64,000 bases of DNA from Archivesica marissinica (lineage: Eukaryota > Mollusca > Bivalvia > Venerida > Vesicomyidae): NCBI GenBank assembly GCA_014843695.1, contig CM026398.1, positions 19,938,683-20,002,682 of the forward strand, in the 5' to 3' direction. Under the pieces are notes generated by a model. The model worked only from the letters and a program-made list of their open reading frames with translations, was not told the origin of the DNA and did no database searches. The position numbers and the translations under genes were made by a program. Positions 33,701 to 44,091 of this stretch are shown piece by piece (position 1 is the first letter of the stretch; every line of letters begins with the position of its first letter).

Positions 33701-35930
33701 AGCGAGTGGGTCCTCTATAAATATCTCTGCGAGTAAGATAGCGAGTGGGTCCTCTATAAATATCTCTGCGAGGAAGATATAGAGCGAGTGGTTCCAGTGG
33801 TATTGTTCCTCTATAAATATTATCTGTGAGGAAGATAGCGAGTGAGTCCTCTATAAATATCTCTGCGAGGAAGATATAGAGCAAGTGGTTCCAGTGGTAT
33901 TGTTCCTCTATAAATATTATCTCTGTGAGGAAGATAGCGGTTGGGTCCTCTATAAATATCTCTGCGAGGAAGATATAGAGCGAGTGGTTCCAGTGGTATT
34001 GTTCCTCTATAAATATTATCTCTGTGAGGAAGATAGCGGTTGGGTCCTCTATAAATATCTCTGCGAGGAAGATATAGAGCGAGTGGGTCCTCTATAAATA
34101 TCTCTGCGAGGAAGATATAGAGCGAGTGGTTCCAGTGGTATTGTTCCTCTATAAATATTATCTCTTGTGAGGAAGATGGCAAGTGGGTCCTCTATAAATA
34201 TCTCTGCGAGGAAGATAGCGAGTGGTTCCAGTGGTATTGTTCCTCTATAGGGAAGATAGCGAGTGGGTCCTCTATAAATATCTCTGTGAGGAAGATAGCG
34301 AGTGGGTCCTCTATAAATATCTCTGTGAGGAAGATAGCGAGTGGGTCCTCTATAAATATCTCTGCGAGGAAGATATAGAGCGAGTGGGTCCTCTATAAAT
34401 ATCTCTGCGAGGAAGATATAGAGCGAGTGGTTCCAGTGGTATTGTTCCTCTATAAATATTATCTCTGCGAGGAGGATAGCGAGTGGTTCCAGTGGTATTG
34501 TTCCTCTATAGGGAAGATAGCGAGTGGGTCCTCTATAAATATCTCTGCGAGGAAGATTGCTAGTGGGTCCTCTATAAATATCTCTGCGAGGAAGATAGCG
34601 AGTGGGTCCTCTATAAATATCTCTGCGAGGAAGATAGCGAGTGGGTCCTCTATAAATATCTCTGCGAGGAAGATATAGAGCGAGTGGTTCCAGTGGTATT
34701 GTTCCTCTATAAATATTATCTGTGCGAGGAAGATAGCGAGTGGTTCCAGTGGTATTGTTCCTCTATAGGGAAGATAGCGAGTGGTTCCTCTATAAATATC
34801 TCTGTGAGGAAGATAGCGAGTGGGTCCTCTATAAATATCTCGCGGTTCCAGTGGTATTGTTCCTCTATAAATATTATCTCTGCGAGGAAGATATAGAGCG
34901 AGTGGTTCCAGTGGTATTGTTCCTCTATAGGGAAGATAGCGAGTGGGTCCTCTATAAATATCTCTGCGAGTGGGTCCTCTATAAATATCTCTGCGAGGAA
35001 GATAGCGAGTGGGTCCTCTATAAATATCTCTGTGAGGAAGATAGCGAGCGAGTCCTCTATAAATATCTCTGCGAGGAAGATAGCGAGTGGGTCCTCTATA
35101 AATATCTCTGCGAGGAAGATATAGAGCGAGTGGTTCCAGTGGTATGTTCCTCTATAATATATCTCTTGTGAGGAAGATGGCAAGTGGGTCCTCTATAAAT
35201 ATCTCTGCGAGGAAGATATAGAGCAAGTGGGTCCTCTATAAATAACTCTGCGAGGAAGATAGCAAGTGGGTCCTCTATAAATATCTCTGCGAGGAAGATA
35301 TAGAGCAAGTGGTTCCAGTGGTATTGTTCCTCTATAAATATTATCTCTGCGAGGAAGATAGCGGTTGGGTCCTCTATAAATATCTGTGTGAGGAAGATAG
35401 CGAGTGGGTCCTCTATAAATATCTCTGCGAGGAAGATATAGAGCGAGTGGTTCCAGTGGTATTGTTCCTCTATAGGGAAGATAGCGAGTGGTTCCAGTGG
35501 TATTGTTCCTCTATAAATATTATCTGTGCGAGGAAGATATAGAGCGAGTGGTTCCAGTTCCAGTGGTATTGTTCCTCTATAAATATTATCTGTGTGAGGA
35601 AGATAGCGAGTGGTTCCAGTGGTATTGTTCCTCTATAGGGAAGATAGCGAGTGGGTCCTCTATAAATATCTCTGCGAGGAAGATATAGAGCGAGTGGTTC
35701 CAGTGGTATTGTTCCTCTATAAATATCTCTGCGAGGAAGATATAGAGCGAGTGGTTCCTGTGGTATTGTTCCTCGCAGAGATAATATTTATAGAGGAAGA
35801 TAGCGAGTGGTTCCAGTGGTATTGTTCCTCTATAGGGAAGATAGCGAGTGGTATTGTTCCTCTATAAATATTATCTGTGCAAGGAAGATATAGAGCGATT
35901 GGTTCCAGTGGTATTGTTCCTCCATATATA
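30716..35930. repeat. 39-bp array with nested higher-order repeats
   Basis: The basic unit contains TAAATATCTCTGCGAGGAAG and ATAGCGAGTGGGTCCTC (39 bp, 13 codons). Longer variant blocks carry AGTGGTTCCAGTGGTATTGT and CTCTATAGGGAAGATAGCG. Higher-order copies are visible: the variant GTCTTCTATA at 32441 and 32795 (354 bp apart), and GATTGCTAGTGGG near 32252, 33340 and 34555. One unit is inverted (35771-35797). Confidence 0.96.
35771..35797 (-). repeat. Inverted single unit inside the 39-bp array
   Basis: TCCTCGCAGAGATAATATTT and the next bases are the exact reverse complement of the CTCTATAAATATTATCTCTG segment found throughout the array. The breakpoints coincide with the TTCCTC/GAGGAA inverted ends of that segment. 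Confidence 0.9.
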
Positions 35931-35934
35931 TCTG

Positions 35935-37256
35935 TTTTGGAACATTGGAGGTCTTTGGATTTCAAGATGTGCCATGTACACATGACCCAGGTCACTGTTA
36001 CATCACATCTTAAGGCTGGTGTGTCCTTAGATCTTTACCACACCAGAAAAGAAGCAAAACTATGGTTTGAGGAGGTGTAGGACATGTCCCTACCGTTGCT
36101 TCTTGTGTTGGTCATGTTTCTGACATTGTTTGGTGTGGTACGTTTTGTTTCTTTGTTTTCCATAGATGTCAATGGTAGTAGACCAACAATATATACAAAT
36201 GTAGACTGAAATTTACTTGTTGGAATATTTTCCCATTTAGTTGACCTAGTAAGAGTGGGGTAAAACACAGTGGGTGGGATAAAAAAATCTTTTTAAAGGA
36301 GTAAGAAATGCACATGGGGGAATTGTTTTTGAACTGTGTCTCTATTTAACTGGAGTTAATTTGAATTTTTAGCTCACCTGATCCCAATAGCATCCAATGT
36401 GAAAAACTGTCTTTAGTATTTAATAAATCGCCTCTTAGTTCACGCGAGCTATAGCTCTAGGCAGTTCATGCGAGCTATAGCTCTAGTTAATAGTATAGAC
36501 TCCAAAATCTATTTTCCACTTCTCCCGACCCACTTGCTCAATCTGAAACTTAATAGTGCATTCAGGTGACGACTCGCGGTAGAAGAGCGGTAGCATTGTT
36601 TTTGTTATGAAGGCATTATTTGATCTTGTTAGCTCACCTGAGCACTGTGATTACGTGGCGTCCATTCCTCATTACATTTGTTCAAAACTCTGGAACTACA
36701 GTATTGTGTTTGTTTAGCATGTCCCTGAAGCCTCCCTTCACCTAAATTATATAATAAAATTTCAACATCTGTATTACAGGTGATTTTTTTCTAATGACCC
36801 TCCACAGCCCACCAATGGCAATAATCACATTTGAAAGACCCTGTGTGATGTAGCCAAGCCAATGAGCAAATATGTAGAAATCTGGCTGGGAAACATCATG
36901 AATAGCAGTATGGTCTTGTATTTCAATGGATTAAATTAAATTCTGTATAATTGTGTATTGTTGTAATTAGATCTCCCAATATTTAGCCACAGTAGGTTCA
37001 AACAAAAAATGAACGTGGGTCTCAAAATACAGTTACTCTACCTCCCTCTAATAATAAATAACACAATGGTTAATGGAAAACGATTTATCCAAAATGGAAA
37101 AACAGGGTTTAAAAAATCTTAACATTTGTGTACAGACAATTTATATTACGGGCTGATGGTCAAGAAGATAGTTCACAAAGTTCTACAAGAAACCAGGGAT
37201 TTAACGATATAATACTATAAGAACTGGAAGTCACACGACATGGAATATCATGCAGT
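35935..37256. other. Intergenic sequence
   Basis: No gene was recognised. TTTTAGCTCACCTGATC near 36367 and GTTAGCTCACCTGAGC near 36630 are molluscan-type repeat motifs. A direct repeat with the palindrome GAGCTATAGCTC lies at 36438-36486. Confidence 0.45.
36438..36486. repeat. Direct duplication carrying a 12-bp palindrome
   Basis: Two copies of GCGAGCTATAGCTCTAG sit about 25 bp apart; each contains the perfect palindrome GAGCTATAGCTC. Confidence 0.75.
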
Positions 37257-37260
37257 TTAA

Positions 37261-37464
37261 CCCATCAACACCAAGTAACTCACATGGACTGGTCCATGAT
37301 ATTCATAAACCAATAAATGAATCAGAAAATCACATTTGGACAAGTTCATTTGTCAAAATGGGTAATTATGTCTAAAAATAGTAATAATTATTACTGGCAA
37401 AAAGTGCAGATCCTGATGAGACGGCTCGTTTAAGCCTATTTAGAGGTCTGTGGTGTTGAAAGGG
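37261..37464. mobile_element. TTAA-flanked MITE, CCCTTTCAACACCA family, reverse orientation
   Basis: Ends CCCATCAACACCA and TGGTGTTGAAAGGG are flanked by TTAA at 37257-37260 and 37465-37468. The internal CACATGGACTGGTCCATGAT palindrome is shared with the copies at 3703 and 5801. Confidence 0.85.
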
Positions 37465-37855
37465 TTAACAAAAGAAATGAACAGAGATTATGACTACATT
37501 TTGTATATAGTACCGACATATTACGGTAATGCAACAACCGACTCGTGTATTTGTCGCTGAAATTTCACTTATAATAAATCCATACAATAAGAATATTCAC
37601 ATTTACAAATCATTTCACTACCCTTCGTAAAAACATATATATGCCAATCTTACTGGTCAGGCTCAAATAGCAAAAATACTTTCTAGTCTAATATTAACAT
37701 GACCCATTCACCCACCAACTAAAAAAGCTTGCAAAGTTTCAGACATACTTTTCCATGATCTTTTAACCCACCAGACTAAAACCTATAGAGTGGAATGCTA
37801 TTGAACCATGCTTCAGCTCTGTCAGTGAAATTAACCGAGCATAGGTTCCACCACT

Positions 37856-39493
37856 CTATGTGGATGTCCCGTGTTTCTTGTGGATGTCCATGTTTCTTGT
37901 GGGTGGATTATATGTGGATGTCCCGTGTTTCTTGTGGGTGGATGTCCGTGTTTCTTGTGTGTGGATGTCCGTGTTTCTTGTGTGTGGATGTCCGTGTTTC
38001 TTGTGTGTGGATGTCCTTGTTTCTTGTGTGTGGATGTCCTTGTTTCTTGTGTGTGGATGTCCTTGTTTCTTGTGTGTGGATGTCCTTGTTTCTTGTGTGT
38101 GGATGTCCTTGTTTCTTGTGTGTGGATGTCCTTGTTTCTTGTGTGTGGATGTCCTTGTTTCTTGTGTGTGGATGTCCTTGTTTCTTGTGTGTGGATGTCC
38201 TTGTTTCTTGTGGGTGGATTATATGTGGATGTCCTTGTTTCTTGTGTGTGGATGTCCTTGTTTCTTGTGTGTGGATGTCCGTGTTTCTTGTGTGTGGATG
38301 TCCTTGTTTCTTGTGTGTGGATGTCCTTGTTTCTTGTGTGTGGATGTCCTTGTTTCTTGTGGGTGGATTATATGTGGATGTCCTTGTTTCTTGTGTGTGG
38401 ATGTCCTTGTTTCTTGTGTGTGGATGTCCGTGTTTCTTGTGTGTGGATGTCCTTGTTTCTTGTGTGTGGATGTCCTTGTTTCTTGTGTGTGGATGTCCTT
38501 GTTTCTTGTGGGTGGATTATATGTGGATGTCCTTGTTTCTTGTGTGTGGATGTCCTTGTTTCTTGTGTGTGGATGTCCATGTTTCTTGTGGGTGGATTAT
38601 ATGTGGATGTCCCTTGTTTCTTGTGTGTGGATGTCCTTGTTTCTTGTGTGTGGATGTCCTTGTTTCTTGTGTGTGGATGTCCCTTGTTTCTTGTGTGTGG
38701 ATGTCCTTGTTTCTTGTGTGTGGATGTCCTTGTTTCTTGTGTGTGGATGTCCTTGTTTCTTGTGTGTGGATGTCCTTGTTTCTTGTGTGTGGATGTCCTT
38801 GTTTCTTGTGTGTGGATGTCCTTGTTTCTTGTGGGTGGATTATATGTGGATGTCCTTGTTTCTTGTGTGTGGATGTCCTTGTTTCTTGTGTGTGGATGTC
38901 CGTGTTTCTTGTGTGTGGATGTCCTTGTTTCTTGTGTGTGGATGTCCTTGTTTCTTGTGTGTGGATGTCCTTGTTTCTTGTGTGTGGATGTCCTTGTTTC
39001 TTGTGTGTGGATGTCCGTGTTTCTTGTGTGTGGATGTCTGTTTCTTGTGTGGATGTCCTTGTTTCTTGTGGGGTTTTGTGGATGTCCGTGTTTCTTGTGT
39101 GTGGATGTCCTTGTTTCTTGTGTGTGGATGTCCTTGTTTCTTGTGTGTGGATGTCCTTGTTTCTTGTGTGTGGATGTCCTTGTTTCTTGTGTGTGGATGT
39201 CCTTGTTTCTTGTGTGTGGATGTCCTTGTTTCTTGTGTGTGGATGTCCTTGTTTCTTGTGTGTGGATGTCCTTGTTTCTTGTGTGTGGATGTCCTTGTTT
39301 CTTGTGTGTGGATGTCTTGTGTGGATGTCCTTGTTTCTTGTGTGTGGATGTCCTTGTTTCTTGTGTGTGGATGTCCTTGTTTCTTGTGTGTGGATGTCCT
39401 TGTTTCTTGTGTGTGGATGTCCTTGTTTCTTGTGTGTGGATGTCCTTGTTTCTTGTGGGTGGATGTCCCGTGTTTCTTGTGGGTGGATTATAT
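37856..39493. repeat. 21-bp satellite, about 75 copies
   Basis: The unit is GTGTGGATGTCCTTGTTTCT plus T, with C/G variants (GTCCGTG). A longer variant containing GTGGGTGGATTATATGTGGA recurs near 37905, 38210, 38362, 38510, 38590, 38830 and 39480. Because 21 is a multiple of three, frames up to 584 codons open; they are not genes. Confidence 0.96.
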
Positions 39494-40006
39494 ATATGAT
39501 CACACATCTAAATGATTACAAACACACAACAATAAATAAACATTATTAAAGCGTAAATGGATTGAACTCTGGGATACATAAATATATATACAGTATATTA
39601 TATAACATTGCACAGCAACCATAGCAAGTGACCAAAATGTGGAGATAACATATTTTAAAGCATTTTCCAAACAATAACACACACAGAGTATCACCACCAA
39701 GATGTAGTTTCATAAATTACCATGGTAAAAATATAAACAATATTGAAGGCATCAAAATGGAAATATATAAGAACACAAATCTCAAATACATATATTGTTG
39801 ATATCCAATATATAAGAAAAGTTTTGTCTATAAATATATTTAAATAACTTTTATTACAAACACTTCTACATTAATATAAACTATCTGAAGGTGGATTCAT
39901 GTAGACTATGGACTCTTGGATTCCAGCTTGCGGTAAACTAACTATATTACATTTTTCAATTTATAAAATATTTGCAAGAAAACATTTATTTAAATGCCAG
40001 TATGCA
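39494..40006. other. AT-rich intergenic sequence, no feature seen
   Basis: Single-copy, strongly AT-rich, with no recognisable gene. Confidence 0.4.
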
Positions 40007-40188
40007 GCAGTACGGTATGTTGCAATGTAGAGTCAGTACGGTATGTTGCAATGTAGAGTCAGTACGGTATGTTGCAATGTAGAGTCAGTACGGTATGTTG
40101 CAATGTAGAGTCAGTACGGTATGTTGCAATGTAGAGTCAGTACGGTATGTTGCAATGTAGAGTCAGTACGGTATGTTGCAATGTAGAG
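40007..40188. repeat. 26-bp minisatellite, 7 copies
   Basis: The unit contains CAGTACGGTATGTTGCAATG followed by TAGAGT. Copies are identical or nearly so. Confidence 0.93.
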
Positions 40189-40568
40189 TATTGTATGTGT
40201 ACGATTTATGATGCAGTTGTAAAACAAACCAAAATGGACTTTTATAAAATTGGTTCAAGAGATGTGGAAGGGACACGACTTGTGATAGACAGAGACAGAT
40301 GTGGCTACTCCTATACACTCGTTCTCAATAACTTCCTCTTTGTGGGGGAACAATTACACACGATTTACACATGAACAATATAAATACTGAAACATTTTGG
40401 TAACACTCGTTTCACATTTGTACATCAGACTTTCATATATAACTATAATATTTACATACAACGACTTCTATAATTACAATCTCATGTCTGTCTGCAAGTG
40501 ACACGAAGCAACATTACACATATTGCGCAGGAGCCCTACAGGAACTATCACACGCAACAAATTATATA

Positions 40569-40728
40569 CAGTCAAACCTGAGTTAGTGGTCACCTCTATT
40601 AAGCAGCCAACCTGTATTAAGCAGCCATTTTCCATATTCCCAATATGCTGTTTTATTATATATTTACCTGTGTTAAGCAGCCACTTCCTGTGATTCCCTT
40701 GGCTGGCTGCTTAAGACAGGTTTGACTG
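40569..40728. mobile_element. TA-flanked MITE, CAGTCAAACCTG family, intact 160-bp copy
   Basis: Perfect terminal inverted repeats CAGTCAAACCTG and CAGGTTTGACTG are flanked by TA at 40567-40568 and 40729-40730. It shows the uninterrupted structure of the element that carries the nested insertion at 3599-4014. Confidence 0.87.
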
Positions 40729-41027
40729 TACTTCAATATTGTTTCATAGTCAAATGCAAAAGGAAACCACAATGAACCCAAACAAATGTATGCAATATAA
40801 TGCAATTTGGTGGTGTTAGACCTAGTTTATTGATTCACAGGGAAACTATTCACTACTATTTCAGCTGACATGACTAATTAAACTGGCTGTTTCAAAGTCT
40901 CAGTCTAGTGACTGCCCCTTGACAATATGCATTATCACTTCTTTCATATGTTTCAACATGGTAAAATATAGATGCCAATGAAACGAAATGGAACGCAACA
41001 GTATCCAAGTATATATAAACATATATA

Positions 41028-41195
41028 CAGTCAAACCTGTCTTAAGCAGCCAGCCAAGGGAATCACAGAAAGTGGCTGCTTAGCACAGGTGATGGGTCAA
41101 ATGTATAATAAAACAACATATTGGGAATCTAGGAAATGGCTGCTTAGTACAGATTGGCTGCTTAATAGAGGTGACTGCTGAAGCAGGTTTGACTG
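41028..41195. mobile_element. TA-flanked MITE, CAGTCAAACCTG family, opposite orientation
   Basis: Same terminal repeats with TA at 41026-41027 and 41196-41197. The internal GGCTGCTTAGCACAGG blocks are reversed relative to 40569-40728. Confidence 0.86.
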
Positions 41196-41329
41196 TATAT
41201 GATTGCAATAGAAGCATTATAACATAGGTAACAACTGCCTCAATGCAACGTAACTTCACAAGCTGATCTTCGAATAAATAAGGTACTTATATTATATAAA
41301 AATGTAAAGATTAATTTTGGTTACGAATC

Positions 41330-41680
41330 GTACTATATAATACTAAGCAGAAAATTAAGAATTGCATTTACAAAATTGAGACTATCAGCGCACAACTTAC
41401 GGATTGAAACTGGCAGATATGGTAGAAACCGTATTGATCAAAACGAAAGGTTATGTTAATTGTGTAATACAAACAACGTGGAAGATGAGTTTCATTTCAT
41501 ATTTAAATGCGAGGTGAATAGTACATAAGAAAAAAATATATTAAACGTTTATATTCTAATCGACCAAGTATGTTCAAATTATTGCAAATATTTCAATGTG
41601 ACAATTCCCTAGAGCTGGTTAACTTTAGTAAATATATTCATGAAGCTTTATCCCTTCGTAATTCACTTGTTTAGGATATA
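41330..41680 (+). pseudogene. Decayed C-terminal fragment of a LINE reverse transcriptase polyprotein
   Basis: One frame reads LRLSAHNLRIETGRYGRN, then an in-frame stop, then LCNTNNVEDEFHFIFKC and a further stop. The pattern of a basic LRxxxHxLxIExGRY block followed by CxxC and a VEDEFHFLxxC block is typical of the C-terminus of non-LTR retrotransposon ORF2. It has at least two stop codons and is clearly dead. The exact LINE clade cannot be told. Confidence 0.7.
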
Positions 41681-41684
41681 TGAG

Positions 41685-43140
41685 TTACTAGTTGAATACT
41701 CCCTACACTCTTAATACAGTCATGTGTGTGAGAGTTCTCTCCGTTTTGGTCCCGGCCCGTCGTGTGACAAAACCAGAATCATTTTTGATAATTAGGATCC
41801 AACGTTTTCTTCTCGCTACATCAAAATTTCAACAACGCGATGTCGAAAATATTTGTTAATGTTTAGCTGCATCAACTGCAACCATTTGGATATGTCACTT
41901 CTGTTTAAGTATTTGAATAGTTTATCTACATTTTATATTTAGTGGACACTTCCACACGCCATTACTATTCACCTAGCAACGTGTACCCTTTAAACGCACT
42001 CCAACATGGAAAGGGATTGACATAAGCGTTAAGCTTGTTTCTCGACCCATATCGGTTTCAATGTATATCAACTTTGTGTTCATATAAGTTTATATATGTA
42101 CTTGATCCGAATAAATATGTTTAAACTAACACTTGGTTAAGGATCTAAATTCACCTCTGCCATCCGCTTGGGAAAAACATTTCCCCCATCTCCATTGATG
42201 TGGAATAAATAATGTCACCTTCGTCTTGATTACGAGCTTAGATTAAGATTAGAAGAGTTTTTTAGAATGCGAGCAGAATCCATGCACATGTGGGAAATAC
42301 ATGGAACGTAATATTTGGTAATAATCCATTTCTAAATAAACACATCTTGCACATTTTAATACTCTCATCTTATTTTCAAAATGATTGGACATCTCCAAAA
42401 GCCTGTAACTGAAACTATCTCACAACTCTCCGATGATTGGATGGTCCAGAAGAACAGGTAAAGCTTGGTAGAACTTCTAGAAAGATGAAATGAGAGACAT
42501 CTGTAATTTTCTATTACCTCCCTTGGCAGATAAAGTCTGATTTATTCCAAAATGTGAATAGGTCCTTTTAGTTAGAATCCTTTGTTTTTACTGTTGTGCC
42601 CTATCCAGATATTGCGGTATGATAAATGTGATTTTATCAAATACGTGTTAACTAAGTGATCACATTATTTTACAAATAAGTAGCCATTGCATATACTGTA
42701 GGAGATCTGTCGAGACATAGTAATTTAATAATCATAAGAAGTAATAATGATATAAAAGGAAAATGTATATATGTGCCTTATAATCTGTTAACTTATTTCA
42801 CATCTGATTCATGCTCGTATGTAATATTGTATTGTCAAATGTATTACATATGCAATAAAATATGGCTAAATCAAAGGAAACAACGATAAAAACAGAGGAA
42901 AACACTTAATAGGACCTATTTACTTTTAGGGAGTATTCAGGGGCAGTAACTGACCAATGTCTCTCATTGTGTCTTGCCTCCTATCTAGTGTTACTTAATA
43001 ATTATTTAATTCAATGCACTCTTACCACATGTATGTTTTGGAACCAACATCTTACTGAACATATCAATAAGCCATAAAGATTGTATAGCTCCAGATTTTG
43101 CTCTCCGCAATATATGATGTTCAAAATCTGCGGATATTTC
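41685..43140. other. Intergenic sequence, no gene seen
   Basis: AT-rich single-copy sequence. Short motif AGTATTCAGGGGCAGTAACT at about 42931 also occurs near 4086, so a weak dispersed repeat is present. A minus-strand AATAAA (42541-42546) could serve the CACNA2D transcript but is far from its stop. Confidence 0.4.
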
Positions 43141-43155
43141 ATCAACACCAATAAA

Positions 43156-43422
43156 AAATAATTATATTTCGGGTTTTACGCCTGCATCAGCACCATATTG
43201 GGCTATATCGCTGGCGGGCAGTTTACCTAACAACACCTTTCCTGGGCAGGCTCCAACGGTTAACCAGTACTTGGGTGCACCAACCTCAGTAAGAAACTGC
43301 CAACTTTTTCATATAAATGAGACACGGTCTGAGCGGGGGCTCGAACCCGTGACCATCAGTGATGATAGGTTACAGTGGTATACAAGTCAGCGACCGTAAC
43401 CACTCGACCACGTAGGCAGACA
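43156..43422 (-). mobile_element. SINE family 2, copy with 13-bp target-site duplication
   Basis: Reverse-oriented copy of the 25856 element, flanked by perfect CAACACCAATAAA repeats at 43143-43155 and 43423-43435. The B box GGTTCGAGCCCC is kept. Confidence 0.9.
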
Positions 43423-43508
43423 CAACACCAATAAAGCAAAATAATATCTGCGAACAATGCCTGCTACGCTATGCATCTTTGCAGATTGGAGACGGGCGCC
43501 TACTTCTA

Positions 43509-43678
43509 CTGTATCTCCTTTCCTCAGTGGAGACACGTGCTTGTATCTCCTTTCCTCAGTGGAGACACGTGCTTGTATCTCCTTTCCTCAGTGGAGACAC
43601 GTGCTTGTAGCTCCTTTCCTCAGTGGAGACACGTGCTTGTATCTCCTTTCCTCAGTGGAGACACGTGCTTGTATCTCC
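43509..43678. repeat. 32-bp minisatellite, about 5 copies
   Basis: The unit contains TCTCCTTTCCTCAGTGGAGA and CACGTGCTTGTA. It lies within 0.5 kb downstream of the CACNA2D stop and may be part of its 3' UTR. Confidence 0.92.
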
Positions 43679-43992
43679 GTACATATGGTAGCCATTTTAC
43701 ACATTATGATCTGTAAATATAGCAGTCAGCATATCTACCCCACCATCGTAGAGAGTACTGGGAATGGTTCAAGTTTGCATCCACTTTGTAATTCTCACCT
43801 TTCTTAGCATGGCGTTTGCTTGCTTCACTGCTACTGTGTCAATGCATGCGATTCTGGTAATGGTGTCGATAGGCATTTCTAGGTGGCAAAGTGTTAAAAC
43901 ATTGATTATCAGGTCATACATAATTCTCTTCTGCATAAAATATGTGTGTTGGGAATGTGATCCTATCCTGGCTCAGGGCCATGTAGTTGTCC

Positions 43993-44091
43993 TCACCGAC
44001 TTGTGAGTAGCGTGGTTGCCATGGCCATCAAAAATACAATCGCTATGGAGACAGGATGGGTCATCGAAGCTGCACATCGAACTGTATTCTC
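43993..44091 (-). CDS. CACNA2D: CACNA2D terminal coding exon with GPI-type signal
   Basis: The acceptor CTATGTTCACAG is followed by 32 codons and TGA at 43993-43995. The peptide begins ENTVRCAAS and continues with a hydrophobic stretch (VSIAIVFLMAMATTLL) to the C-terminus. Alpha-2/delta proteins end with a Cys followed by small residues and a hydrophobic tail, which is cleaved for GPI anchoring. Here C-A-A-S would hold the omega site. A second frame is also open over this exon but does not fit the incoming phase 0. Confidence 0.87.
   Translation of the reverse strand, partial: ENTVRCAASMTHPVSIAIVFLMAMATTLLTSR

Noticed and set aside
37795..39549. 584-residue cysteine-rich repetitive ORF
   Set aside because: It is a translation of the 21-bp satellite, with all three forward frames open.
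40147..40374. 75-residue ORF in intergenic sequence
   Set aside because: It begins inside a 26-bp minisatellite and has no recognisable family or splice sites; a chance frame is more likely.
43993..44091. Alternative frame of the last CACNA2D exon (EYSSMCSFDDPSC and following)
   Set aside because: It needs incoming phase 1, but the preceding exon at 47256 ends in phase 0, and only the chosen frame gives the HPQEN motif and hydrophobic tail.
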